Assembly: GCA_021325675.1 (NCBI GenBank)
Contig: JAJTCM010000002.1
Span: 496,001 to 560,000, forward strand
Length of the DNA: 64,000 bases
From: Crocinitomicaceae bacterium
Lineage (GTDB): Bacteria > Bacteroidota > Bacteroidia > Flavobacteriales_D > Crocinitomicaceae
Reading direction: 5' to 3'
The notes beneath the pieces were generated by a model. It ran no database searches and was not told the origin of the DNA. It saw nothing but the letters and a program-made list of their open reading frames with translations. Positions 44,472-52,936 of the stretch are shown here, one piece after another. A program made the position numbers and the translations under genes. Numbering within the stretch: the first letter of the stretch is position 1; each line of letters opens with the position of its first letter.

Positions 44472-44508
44472 TGCTGTCAAGCATACGGCTGCCAGCGCAT
44501 GAACAAGC

Positions 44509-46041
44509 TTATTTGCGTAATTCGAGCTCAAAAGTGAAATCAACAGTATCACCGATCTTCGGATCGGATTCCATATTATGTTTGGTGCGGTCAAGAGAAG
44601 ATTTCCCGGCCAGCAGGGCATATTCGCCTTTTTCATCTTTCCCCGAATCCACGAGGCGCATTTCAAGCTCCACTTTTTGCTTAACACCTTTCATCATAAA
44701 TTCACCTTCAACAAGGTATGCGCCGTTACCTTCGTTCCATTTCACTGATTTGTAAGTCAGCACCGGGAATTTTTCAGCGGCAAAGTATTCTTCGCCCAGC
44801 AAACCATCGTCGCGGTAGGAATTAAACGTTGAAAAACCCGTCATCGGGATGCTCGCTTTAATGAAAGAATTTTCTGCCTGTTCCGTTACTGTAACCTCCC
44901 CTTCTACGGTTGAAAACGTTCCTTTGGTGCGGGAATCTTTCGGCCCCAGCTCAAAGTCTATTTTAGATGCCTTTCCGTTGATTTTCCAATCCCCGGCAAT
45001 TGTTGTGATGTCTTTCCCTTTCGGCGCTTTATCGCCTTCTTCATCCCCGTTCAGCTTAGCAAATTTGGAGTTCTTCATGTCCCCGTTTTGCGGCTGCAGC
45101 TTTGGAAGGGCAAGGATCAAAATCCCGAATGAAAACGCCAGGAAGCTTAAGTTCAGCAGCTCGTTACGCGCCTTGGAAACCAGCAGGAAACCGATAACCA
45201 GGCCTGCAAACCCGGGAACACCGCCCAAATGTTCTTTGAAAAGCTCAATGAAGATCACCAGGCAGGTGAACATAAGCGAAAACAGCATAATTGCCGCTTT
45301 TGCCATGTATTTGTTATGCGCAATTAAAAAAGCTTTGGAAAACAAAAGCCCGATCCCCGTTCCGATCAATAAGCCGAACAAACTGCTGGATTGCAGCAAG
45401 CCCGACATTTCAACGCCGGATTTTTCAGCGAGGAAACACAGCAAAGCAATTGAAAAAACCAAAACCGAATGGTAGTTTTTATGCTCTTTGTTGCGGTTCA
45501 GGTAAATTTCCGTTCCATATAAGGTAATCCCGCTCAGCACCAGGCCGAAAGTACTTCCAAAGAACAGGGAAACGAGAATCAGGATTGCAGACGCTTTATG
45601 GTAAAGTGCATTTTCAAGCTCAAGCTCAGGATAATAGCGGGACAGGAATTTCGCCTTCCATTCCACCAGGAAAGGGAAAACAACCGCCAGCACCGGCATG
45701 AGCAGCATATTTTTGAAGTCAAAAACCAGCGGATAATCCTGGAAATCGACGGTTTTTCCCATGAAGATAAAAAAGCCTGCAATGCTGATCAGCGGGAAAA
45801 TTTTCACCCAGGGACTGCTCACAAAATGGTTCACAACGAAATGCACCGCCATAAACAAAATCAGGAAGCTGATGAGCTGCGTTCCCTGCTCCTTGTCGGA
45901 AAATCCCCCGATAAAAAGCGTAACGCCCATGCTGAGGTATAAAAAGGTCAGGAAATCCAGGTATTTATTGCTTTTGTTGAGGTAAATGACAAAAAATGCC
46001 AGGCCTAAAAGCAGCATTGCATAATTCATGAGTAGTTCCAT
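44509..46041 (-). CDS. Polytopic membrane protein fused to a YceI domain
   Basis: 510 aa in two parts. Residues 1-312 contain about nine or ten hydrophobic helices with no family I recognise. Residues 348-508 are a YceI lipid-binding domain: GDWKINGKASKIDFELGPKDSRTKGTFSTVEG, ASIPMTGFSTFNSYRDDGLLGEEYFAAEKFPVLTYKSVKWN, EGEFMMKGVKQKVELEMR. YceI proteins bind isoprenoid chains and are normally free secreted proteins of about 190 aa, so the anchored form is unusual. TACATTTG box at 46069-46076. Followed by DUF2279 after a short overlap zone. Confidence 0.85.
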   Translation of the reverse strand: MELLMNYAMLLLGLAFFVIYLNKSNKYLDFLTFLYLSMGVTLFIGGFSDKEQGTQLISFLILFMAVHFVVNHFVSSPWVKIFPLISIAGFFIFMGKTVDFQDYPLVFDFKNMLLMPVLAVVFPFLVEWKAKFLSRYYPELELENALYHKASAILILVSLFFGSTFGLVLSGITLYGTEIYLNRNKEHKNYHSVLVFSIALLCFLAEKSGVEMSGLLQSSSLFGLLIGTGIGLLFSKAFLIAHNKYMAKAAIMLFSLMFTCLVIFIELFKEHLGGVPGFAGLVIGFLLVSKARNELLNLSFLAFSFGILILALPKLQPQNGDMKNSKFAKLNGDEEGDKAPKGKDITTIAGDWKINGKASKIDFELGPKDSRTKGTFSTVEGEVTVTEQAENSFIKASIPMTGFSTFNSYRDDGLLGEEYFAAEKFPVLTYKSVKWNEGNGAYLVEGEFMMKGVKQKVELEMRLVDSGKDEKGEYALLAGKSSLDRTKHNMESDPKIGDTVDFTFELELRK

Positions 46042-46068
46042 AGCTAACGTTTAAATTGAAAGTTTAAC

Positions 46069-46076
46069 CAAATGTA
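46069..46076 (-). promoter_or_regulatory. -7 box of the YceI fusion gene
   Basis: Minus strand TACATTTG, full TAnnTTTG match, 27 bases before the ATG at 46041. Confidence 0.6.
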
Positions 46077-46081
46077 ATAAA

Positions 46082-46831
46082 TTATCCCAATAAGGATGAA
46101 TTTAGCAGCTTTAAATCTTTCAATTTATGGAAATAGGGATTTTTGGCGTTATTTTCCAATATCTGCAGGTGCTCAATCCGGTGACAATCACTGCCGACCA
46201 GGTCGATCAACGCGTTGTCTACTAAATATTTAGCCATTTTTTCAACGCCCGGGCCGTAATGCCCCGTGAGTGATAGCAGGTTCATCTGGATCAGGATCCC
46301 GTTGTCCCGGTATTCCCGGATTTTTTCCGGGTTATTGTGGTAATACGGATAGCGTTCGTAGTGCGCCAGGATTGGTTTGTAGCCGTTCACTTTGAACTCA
46401 AACAAGAGCGAGCTGATCTGCTGGGGTTCCTGTCCGAAAGCATATTCGAAAAGCACGTAATTGTCGCCGAAAGTCAGCACCTCCTTGTTTTTGATTTTTT
46501 GTACAAGGGTTTCATCAAAATAGTATTCGGCGGCGGCTTCGAGCTCGATATCGATCCCGTATTTCTTCACTTCTTCCCTCACCAAATCAAGCTTTTCCAG
46601 GATAATTTCAGGGGTATTTTTGTAAAAATCTTCCATGATGTGCGGCGTCATGATCAGCTTGCGGTAGCCCATTTCATGGAATTTGTAAATCATGCCGATG
46701 CTTTGGTCAATACTTTTGGCGCCGTCATCAATCCCGGGCAGCAAATGGCTGTGCATGTCTGCGCCGAAAAGACTGAAATCAAACGGTTCTTTGGCTTGTT
46801 TGGTAGAAAATAAATTGGATAAAAACCCCAT
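46082..46831 (-). CDS. CpsB/YwqE-type PHP-domain protein tyrosine phosphatase
   Basis: 249 aa PHP metallo-phosphoesterase. N-terminal DMHSHLLPGIDDGAKS (first His/Asp metal motif), TPHIM, EAAAEYYFDE, LAHYERYPYYHNNPEKI (His), and DLVGSDCHRIEH (Asp, His) give the PHP metal site. CpsB/CapC members dephosphorylate tyrosine kinases that control surface polysaccharide export. No kinase gene is adjacent. A near-match -7 box (TAATTTTA) is upstream at about 46853. Confidence 0.92.
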   Translation of the reverse strand: MGFLSNLFSTKQAKEPFDFSLFGADMHSHLLPGIDDGAKSIDQSIGMIYKFHEMGYRKLIMTPHIMEDFYKNTPEIILEKLDLVREEVKKYGIDIELEAAAEYYFDETLVQKIKNKEVLTFGDNYVLFEYAFGQEPQQISSLLFEFKVNGYKPILAHYERYPYYHNNPEKIREYRDNGILIQMNLLSLTGHYGPGVEKMAKYLVDNALIDLVGSDCHRIEHLQILENNAKNPYFHKLKDLKLLNSSLLG

Positions 46832-46925
46832 TTGTTAGCATTTAGTTTGTGCTAAAATTAATGAAAAATCGGGTCGCTTTTTATTTTTTTGACTATGCTC
46901 TTTTTATAACCGCTTGAAAAATTCA

Positions 46926-47040
46926 ACCGCATAGGCACATAGGTTTATTTTAAAGGCACTTATTTTTATTTAAGTACCCAATGGTGTCCCTTTTATCTGA
47001 CATTAAAAACAGTTCTATGTCCTTTATGTTCCTGTGCGGT
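46926..47040. repeat. 115-bp imperfect palindromic intergenic element
   Basis: Left arm ACCGCATAGGCACATAGG (46926-46943) and the reverse complement of 47021-47040 (ACCGCACAGGAACATAAAGG) match closely. The element fills the gap between the PHP phosphatase and rlmN. Similar palindromes built from CATAGGCACATAG are familiar from Flavobacteria gaps (memory, not search). Confidence 0.65.
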
Positions 47041-47047
47041 AAATATT

Positions 47048-48124
47048 TTAGCTTTTCAAAACGCGGGATGCCGGATCAATTGCCTTATTTTTATTGGCGA
47101 GCTGACCACAGGCTGCATCGATGTCCTTGCCCCGGCTGCGGCGTACGTTAACGATCATGTTCCGCTCTTCGAGGAATTGCGCAAAAGCGTTTACTTTGAC
47201 CGGATCTGCCTGCTGAAATTCGCCGTCATCGATCGGGTTGTATTCAATGATATTGATTTTACACGGAACACATTTACTGAATTCGGCGAGCTCACGGGCA
47301 TCATTTAAAGAATCGTTGAAATCCCTGAAAATGATATATTCAAACGTGACGCGCGAACCCGTTTTCTCGTGGAAATAAATCAACGCTTCCTTCAGCGATT
47401 CGAGGTTGTTGCTCTCGTTGATCTCCATGATTTTATCGCGCTTTTCGTCATTCGCGGCATGCAAAGAAAGTGCAAGGTTGAATTTTACCTGGTCATCACC
47501 GAGCTTTTTGATCATTTTTGCGATCCCGGCAGTTGAAACCGTGATCCGGCGCGGGGAAATCCCCAACCCTTCCTCTGAACAGAGCATTTCGGTGGAACGC
47601 ACAACATTCGCATAGTTCAGCAAAGGCTCGCCCATACCCATGTACACGATGTTGGTGAGCTGCTGCCCATAGCGGCTTTCGGCTTCGTTCCTGAGATAAA
47701 CCACCTGGTCGACGATCTCACCGGCAGTGAGGTTTCGCAACAATTTCAAACGCCCGGTAGCACAAAATTTGCAGGACAAGCTGCACCCTACCTGCGAAGA
47801 AATGCAAGCCGTTGTGCGCGATGTTGTCGGGATCAAAACCCCTTCTACGATCTTGCCCGACTCAACTTCAAAAGCACATTTGATGGTGCGGTCGGAGCTC
47901 ACTTGCTCATCGTCCAGCTTAATTTTATCAATGAAGAATTCTGTCTCCAGCTTTTCGCGCAAAGCCTTGCCCAGGTTGGTCATTTCCTCAAACGACGAAG
48001 CGTTTTTTTTCCACAGCCATTCGAACACCTGGTTGGCACGAAACGGTTTTTCCCCGAAAGCTGCAAAAGCTTCACGGAGCTGCACCAGGGACATGTTTCG
48101 GATATTGACTTTGCTGTTTTTCAA
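47048..48124 (-). CDS. rlmN: Dual-specificity RNA methyltransferase RlmN
   Basis: Radical-SAM enzyme methylating C2 of A2503 in 23S rRNA and A37 in some tRNAs. From a TTG at 48124 it is 358 aa (MKNSKVNIRNMSLVQLREAF); radical SAM cysteines C114, C118, C121 in CSLSCKFC, the resolving Cys about C339 in DAACGQL, and GMGEPLLNY are intact. The frame is open to a GTG at 48175, but the promoter box at 48138-48145 lies inside that extension, so the TTG (or the ATG at 48094, 348 aa) is preferred. Confidence 0.96.
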   Translation of the reverse strand: MKNSKVNIRNMSLVQLREAFAAFGEKPFRANQVFEWLWKKNASSFEEMTNLGKALREKLETEFFIDKIKLDDEQVSSDRTIKCAFEVESGKIVEGVLIPTTSRTTACISSQVGCSLSCKFCATGRLKLLRNLTAGEIVDQVVYLRNEAESRYGQQLTNIVYMGMGEPLLNYANVVRSTEMLCSEEGLGISPRRITVSTAGIAKMIKKLGDDQVKFNLALSLHAANDEKRDKIMEINESNNLESLKEALIYFHEKTGSRVTFEYIIFRDFNDSLNDARELAEFSKCVPCKINIIEYNPIDDGEFQQADPVKVNAFAQFLEERNMIVNVRRSRGKDIDAACGQLANKNKAIDPASRVLKS

Positions 48125-48137
48125 GGGAAATTTTTTA

Positions 48138-48145
48138 CAAAGGTA
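48138..48145 (-). promoter_or_regulatory. -7 box of rlmN
   Basis: Minus strand TACCTTTG, full TAnnTTTG match, 13 bases before the TTG start at 48124. Confidence 0.6.
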
Positions 48146-48185
48146 CGAAAAATAAAAAATCCCTGCGAAATCCACGTTTTATCAC

Positions 48186-48193
48186 TACATTTG
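48186..48193 (+). promoter_or_regulatory. -7 box of the LETM1/TerB-like gene
   Basis: TACATTTG, 16 bases before the ATG at 48210; divergent from the rlmN box. Confidence 0.6.
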
Positions 48194-48209
48194 AACAATA
48201 ATACGTAGA

Positions 48210-49469
48210 ATGCTATTACCTGGGTCTAAAGGCTGGATTAAGAAATATTTTGAGCTGGTTCACCGTAAGGAAATTACGCTGGAAATCCCTTTATTCCCCT
48301 CCGATAAGCAGCATCTCAAACACCTCATTTTTTCGCAAACCGGTATTGTTTTCGGTTATCCTTCGGATTTCATTTTTGCCAAAGAGTTTCATTCCAGGGA
48401 AAACAAGTGGACTTTTGACGAGCAGCTGACTTTCCTGCTGTTTGAATGCCATCTGTATGTTTATGTTTCCAATGGCGGGATAATTGACGAAAAACCGGAT
48501 GATTTTATTCAATCCCTGCTGGACTTTTACGAAAATCACAGTGTTAAATCGCTTTCCCGGATCCTGACTTTTTACCTGAAGGAATCGCCGGATGAAAAGT
48601 TAGAAAAGCTGCTGGAAAAACGCACCGAGATCCGTAAAAACCTGCTTGAAAATGCGATTTGGGTAAATTACCTGAGCAATACTTTTGTGTACCTCGACGT
48701 CATTTTATACGACGAATTTTTGCGCACCAAACGCAGCCTGGAGCTTTCGAATTACGATACTTATGCTGAAAATGCACTCTATGCGCTTACCCTAGCGGCC
48801 CACGCAGACGGTAAAATAGACCTGAAAGAAAAACGCCTGTTTGAAGTTTTCCTCGCTTCTGCCAAAATCCCGGAGAAAAAGAAAGAAGAGATCGAAAATT
48901 TGTTCCATGCAGATATCCCGCTGGCGATCATTTCAAAAGAAAGCCTGAAAAACGAGCTGTTCCGCCGTTTCCTTCTCGATATTTCCGTCCTGACGATTTT
49001 CGCAACGCATGATGATACGCATCCCGAGGAAAAAACCTACCTGCGCTTTTTCTGCGAATATCTAAATATTACGGATACCGCGCTAAATGAAACTTTAGTG
49101 ATGGTGGAGAATTTCGTTCTCAAGCACAACGAAGAAATCGCTTTCCTGGCAAACTCAAATTCAGTCGAAAAGCTCTACGGAAACGTTTCCAAACGCTGGA
49201 TCAACATCCTGGGGCGCAATAAAGATAAGCTCGCTAAGGAATTACAGCAAAGCAAGGAGTTAGTCTTCCTCATCAAAAAGTCAACACGCCACGAGCTGTC
49301 GAAAGAAGAAAAGGAAAAAGTTAAAACGCAGTTCCTTGACCTCGTGAAAAGCATGCCTGCGCTCGCTATTTTCCTGCTTCCGGGCGGCGCTATCCTCTTG
49401 CCGATTGTTCTAAAAATCATTCCTGATTTGATTCCATCCGCCTTCCGGGACAATGAATTGGATGAGTGA
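48210..49469 (+). CDS. LETM1-related protein with TerB-like domain
   Basis: 419 aa, no signal peptide. Residues about 187-300 are TerB-like (NALYALTLAAHADGKIDLKEKRLFEVFLASAKI). The C-terminal segment (about 350-412) has a hydrophobic LETM1 signature: FLDLVKSMPALAIFLLPGGAILLPIVLKIIPDLIPSAF. The N-terminal half (1-180) is unassigned. Bacteroidota carry such proteins under the label 'LETM1-related biofilm-associated'; actual function is not established. The C-terminal helix suggests membrane association. Its own promoter is at 48186. Confidence 0.8.
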   Translation: MLLPGSKGWIKKYFELVHRKEITLEIPLFPSDKQHLKHLIFSQTGIVFGYPSDFIFAKEFHSRENKWTFDEQLTFLLFECHLYVYVSNGGIIDEKPDDFIQSLLDFYENHSVKSLSRILTFYLKESPDEKLEKLLEKRTEIRKNLLENAIWVNYLSNTFVYLDVILYDEFLRTKRSLELSNYDTYAENALYALTLAAHADGKIDLKEKRLFEVFLASAKIPEKKKEEIENLFHADIPLAIISKESLKNELFRRFLLDISVLTIFATHDDTHPEEKTYLRFFCEYLNITDTALNETLVMVENFVLKHNEEIAFLANSNSVEKLYGNVSKRWINILGRNKDKLAKELQQSKELVFLIKKSTRHELSKEEKEKVKTQFLDLVKSMPALAIFLLPGGAILLPIVLKIIPDLIPSAFRDNELDE

Positions 49470-49602
49470 TTTCACAAAAGTCGTACGAAAAAATGTGATG
49501 AACTGATTTTTTTGTACCTGTCGGGGGGATGCCTGAAGCTATCGGCCGCTTTGCTGAAACCAAAAATTATGATGAAGTAAGGTCTGTTAATGAACGTTTA
49601 AT

Positions 49603-50892
49603 TTACTTATAAAACTCCCCGATCGCTTCGTCCAGGTGTTTCCCGAAATAGTAAACGTCTTCAAAAGAATTATACAACGGAACAGGCGCCAGGCGGATAA
49701 CATTCGGTTCACGCCAGTCGGCAATTACTCCTTTTTCGGAGAGCAGGTCGAAAATCGGTTTGCCTCCGCCGTGGATCAGCATTGAAAGCTGCGCACCACG
49801 GTGTTTCTGATCGCGCGGTGTGATGATTTCCAGCGTGCAATTGGCTTTGTTCTTTTCAGAAAGCCCGTCGATGATGAATTCGAGGTAAGCTGTCAGCAGG
49901 TCACTTTTAGCGCGCAGCTTTTCCATACCAACTTCATCAAAAACATCGAGCGAAGCCAGGTGAACAGCCATTCCCATCACCGGGGCATTGCTCAACTGCC
50001 AGCCTTCCGCGCCTTCCATCGGCTGAAAACCAGGCTGCATCTGAAAGCGTGTGCTTTTATCGTGGCCCCACCAACCGGCAAAACGCGGCAAATCCTTGTT
50101 ATTAGCGTGCTTTTCGTGCACAAACATCCCGGAAACTCCTCCCGGGGAAGAATTCAGGTATTTGTAGGAGCACCAGGCCGCAAAATCAACCTGCCAGTCG
50201 TGCAGTTTCAGGATTACGTTTCCGGCAGCATGCGCCAGGTCCCAGCCTGCGATAGCGCCAACTTCATGCGCAGCTTTTGTAATTTTTTCTATGTCGAATA
50301 ATTGCCCGGAATAATAGTTTACCCCGCCGATCATTACCAAAGCAAGCTCGTCGCCAATTTCTGAAATTTTAGCCAGGATGTCTTCTTCGCGGATCGTGTG
50401 CTCACCTTCCCGTGGAAAAACTTCAACCAGGTTTTCGCTGAGATCGAGCCCGTGAAATTTCACCTGGGATTCGAGCGCATACTGGTCGCTTGGGAAAGCT
50501 TTGGCTTCACAGAGGATTTTTGTGCGTTTTCCCTGCGGACGGTAAAAAGATACCATGAGCAAATGCAGGTTGGTTGTCAGGGAGTGCGTAACGACAACTT
50601 CTTTAGCCGTAGCCCCGACAATTTTCGCAAGCTTATCCGTCAGGTTTTCGTGGTAAGAATACCAGGGACGCTTCGCATGGAAATGACCTTCCACTCCGTA
50701 TTTTGCCCAGTCATCAAGTTCCTGCTGCACATATGAAGCCGTAGACCTGGTCTGCAGTCCCAACGAATTTCCTGTGAAATATCTAACATCTTTTCCTAAA
50801 AATGTCGGCATGAAAAAGCGTTCGCGGTAGCTGCTCAGGCTGTCGTTCGCATCTAGTGAACGGGCAAAATCCAGGGCGTTTTTAAATTCCAT
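49603..50892 (-). CDS. kynU: Kynureninase
   Basis: 429 aa PLP enzyme cleaving 3-hydroxykynurenine to 3-hydroxyanthranilate (or kynurenine to anthranilate). N-terminal [10 protein letters not shown], the PLP segment [36 protein letters not shown] with the Schiff-base lysine in SYKYLN, and [13 protein letters not shown] are diagnostic. A TATCTTTG box is at 50938-50945. The gene stands alone but completes two steps with kmo at 38.6-39.9 kb. Confidence 0.96.
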   Translation of the reverse strand: MEFKNALDFARSLDANDSLSSYRERFFMPTFLGKDVRYFTGNSLGLQTRSTASYVQQELDDWAKYGVEGHFHAKRPWYSYHENLTDKLAKIVGATAKEVVVTHSLTTNLHLLMVSFYRPQGKRTKILCEAKAFPSDQYALESQVKFHGLDLSENLVEVFPREGEHTIREEDILAKISEIGDELALVMIGGVNYYSGQLFDIEKITKAAHEVGAIAGWDLAHAAGNVILKLHDWQVDFAAWCSYKYLNSSPGGVSGMFVHEKHANNKDLPRFAGWWGHDKSTRFQMQPGFQPMEGAEGWQLSNAPVMGMAVHLASLDVFDEVGMEKLRAKSDLLTAYLEFIIDGLSEKNKANCTLEIITPRDQKHRGAQLSMLIHGGGKPIFDLLSEKGVIADWREPNVIRLAPVPLYNSFEDVYYFGKHLDEAIGEFYK

Positions 50893-50937
50893 AACTGATT
50901 ATCAAACAATTAATTGCGTTTTTGTTTTTATCGGCTT

Positions 50938-50945
50938 CAAAGATA
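50938..50945 (-). promoter_or_regulatory. -7 box of kynU
   Basis: Minus strand TATCTTTG, full TAnnTTTG match, 45 bases before the ATG. Confidence 0.55.
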
Positions 50946-50963
50946 AACAACCGGAACAACATT

Positions 50964-52190
50964 TTAATCAACCCGGTTGAAAATGATTTTGCGGAGAATG
51001 TGCGGCCCGGGATTTTCCAGTTTTTCGCCTTCCAGCTGATGAACCAGTGCATCCACGAGGATTTCGTTGACACCATCCGGACGAGCCTCTTTTTTCGGGT
51101 CGATTTTTTTGCCTGTATGCAGCTCCATGATAATCCGGCTGCCTTGCGGATGCAAGCGAAGGTCCAGCTCCGCGGCTTCCCCTTTTTCCCAATGGGTATT
51201 CACGGCAGAAGCGGCAATTTCATTGATCAGCAGCCCCAGTGGAATCAGCGTGTTGATTGGCAGGGAAGCAACTGAAGATTCGGCGTTGATCAGTAAATAA
51301 TTGGAATCGCTGCTGTAGCGGATGGAAGCAATGAGATCGAGCAGGAAATCTTCAACGCCCGTTTTGTTATTCTCCACCGATTTCAGGAGGATCAGGTGAA
51401 TCGCCGATAAAGTCTGGATTTTTTGCTGGATTTCACGCAGGGTTTCCACCGTTACATTCTCCGTTTCCATGAGATAAATCCGGATAATGCTGTTGAGGAT
51501 CTGCAGGTTGTTATTCACACGGTGGTGCACTTCCTTGAGCAGGATTTCGCGGTTTTCCGCCTGTATTTTCAGCTCACTGGATTGATCGTAAACCGTTTCG
51601 ATAGCTTCCTCCAGGGCTTGCTTTTCTTCATCCAGCAGTTCTTCCAGTTCTTGTTTGAGGGATTCCAGCTCTTCTTTCTGACGCATGCGCACCAGCAGGT
51701 TTGCAGCCAAATCAGCGATCAATTCAAAAAGGTAAACGTGCTGGGCGGTATAAAAGTCACCTTCCGAGCTCTCGGAATCGATGACGCCGAATAATTCGCC
51801 GTTAAACAGGATCGGCACGCTGAGCTCGGATAAACGCGGCTCGTCATCCACGATGTAGCGCGGATCTTTGGTCACATCGCCCGTGCAAACGGTTTCCTGG
51901 TGTTCGGCTACCCATCCGGCAATGCCTACGCCGTAGTCCAGCTCCAGCAAATTGTTAATGATTTCGCCATTCGGGTTTTTAGCCCCATGTGCTGCCCGCT
52001 GGATAATTTTTCGCTTTTGCGGCAGGGATTCATATACGACGCAGTCCTCGATCTGGAGCGTTTGCATGAAATTTTTGGTGATGGCCCAGAAGACTTCCTG
52101 GGGAGTTACGGCAGAAGCTGTAAAGCGCACAAAAGTGTGGATCACTTCAATTAAGAAGTCCGCATTGAGATGGGGAGATTTGTTCTTCAA
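50964..52190 (-). CDS. GAF-domain HisKA_2-type sensor kinase with degenerate ATPase domain
   Basis: 408 aa soluble protein, TTG start at 52190 supported by the promoter 20 bases upstream. GAF domain 20-165, coiled coil 168-215, HisKA_2 dimerisation/phosphoacceptor VHHRVNNNLQ (H222/H223). The C-terminal HATPase region keeps part of the N box (LLINEIAASAV) but lacks a recognisable G1 DxGxG box (there is LHTGKKIDP) and a G2 GxGL (there is DGVNEILVDALV). It may be a pseudokinase, a sensor lacking autophosphorylation, or a strongly diverged kinase. No response regulator is next to it. Confidence 0.88.
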   Translation of the reverse strand: MKNKSPHLNADFLIEVIHTFVRFTASAVTPQEVFWAITKNFMQTLQIEDCVVYESLPQKRKIIQRAAHGAKNPNGEIINNLLELDYGVGIAGWVAEHQETVCTGDVTKDPRYIVDDEPRLSELSVPILFNGELFGVIDSESSEGDFYTAQHVYLFELIADLAANLLVRMRQKEELESLKQELEELLDEEKQALEEAIETVYDQSSELKIQAENREILLKEVHHRVNNNLQILNSIIRIYLMETENVTVETLREIQQKIQTLSAIHLILLKSVENNKTGVEDFLLDLIASIRYSSDSNYLLINAESSVASLPINTLIPLGLLINEIAASAVNTHWEKGEAAELDLRLHPQGSRIIMELHTGKKIDPKKEARPDGVNEILVDALVHQLEGEKLENPGPHILRKIIFNRVD

Positions 52191-52210
52191 GTGCGCTGCC
52201 GATTTCCTTA

Positions 52211-52218
52211 CAAAAGTA
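52211..52218 (-). promoter_or_regulatory. -7 box of the GAF kinase gene
   Basis: Minus strand TACTTTTG, full match to TAnnTTTG, 20 bases before the TTG start at 52190. Confidence 0.55.
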
Positions 52219-52234
52219 TGCTATTTTATTTAAC

Positions 52235-52936
52235 TTAATGCTGATAATGACAAAAAATTCCTCCCTGGAAGGCCGTCCAGAGCGCTGCTTCCTGTCCGCA
52301 GCTTTTCAATGCGCCATTCGCCCAGGAATTACAGGTCTGAAAAAGGCTGTACGTTCCCCTGGCTTCGTAAAAACTGTCGTTATCCCCATAAACGGCATCC
52401 GTTGGAATGTGGCGCAAGCCCCCGTTTTGATCGTGCTGCAAGGAAGACAGGATGTAAAACACCAGGCGCCGGTATTGTTTTTTGGTGAGTTTCAGCCTGA
52501 TGCAATTCTCCCTGTTTTCATTCATTTCTTCGTAATACGTTGTGTGAATGGCAGTTGTGCTCAAGCCAAAAGCTGCATTGAAAGCCGTGGAAGTTTTGAG
52601 CTCGCCCCAGCTTGGCGTATCGAGGTAAAAACCTTTATCGCCCCAGCCAAATGCCAGGTAAGAGAAATTGCTCCCTTTTTTCCGGGTATTTTCCGGCAGG
52701 ACGTATTTGCTCCAGTCGATGAGGGACGTTTTCACCGGAACTACGATATCCGTGTGCACGCCATTTGACAAAATATAAACCGTAACGGTTTTTTTCTCCT
52801 GCGTTTTTTCAGACGGCACTTTGATGCGTGACATCGTATAAGCCCCGGCTAAGTAGCAGAGAATAAACAGGATGAAAAAGGCAATACTTTTCAGGATAAT
52901 CCTGACTGTTTTAATTGTCGTTTTTTTCCAGCTCAT
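52235..52936 (-). CDS. DUF2459/TIGR02117 family protein
   Basis: 233 aa with an N-terminal membrane helix (SIAFFILFILCYLAGAYTM) and a periplasmic domain showing the DUF2459 landmarks VYILSNGVHTDIVVPV, FGWGDKGFYLDTPSWGELK and TCNSWANGALKSCG. The conserved Cys, His and Asn residues suggest an NlpC/P60-like fold but no activity is known. Its start lies 26 bases inside the MFS gene end, so the two are cotranscribed. Confidence 0.85.
   Translation of the reverse strand: MSWKKTTIKTVRIILKSIAFFILFILCYLAGAYTMSRIKVPSEKTQEKKTVTVYILSNGVHTDIVVPVKTSLIDWSKYVLPENTRKKGSNFSYLAFGWGDKGFYLDTPSWGELKTSTAFNAAFGLSTTAIHTTYYEEMNENRENCIRLKLTKKQYRRLVFYILSSLQHDQNGGLRHIPTDAVYGDNDSFYEARGTYSLFQTCNSWANGALKSCGQEAALWTAFQGGIFCHYQH

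Noticed and set aside
44472-44687. DUF2279 frame extended upstream to 44687
   Set aside because: It runs 180 bases through the end of the YceI fusion gene. Only a hydrophobic part just before 44471 looks like a signal peptide, so I kept the ATG at 44471 and noted the uncertainty.
48125-48175. rlmN start at GTG 48175
   Set aside because: The promoter box at 48138-48145 lies inside it, and the RlmN N-terminus starts near KNSKVNIRNMSL.
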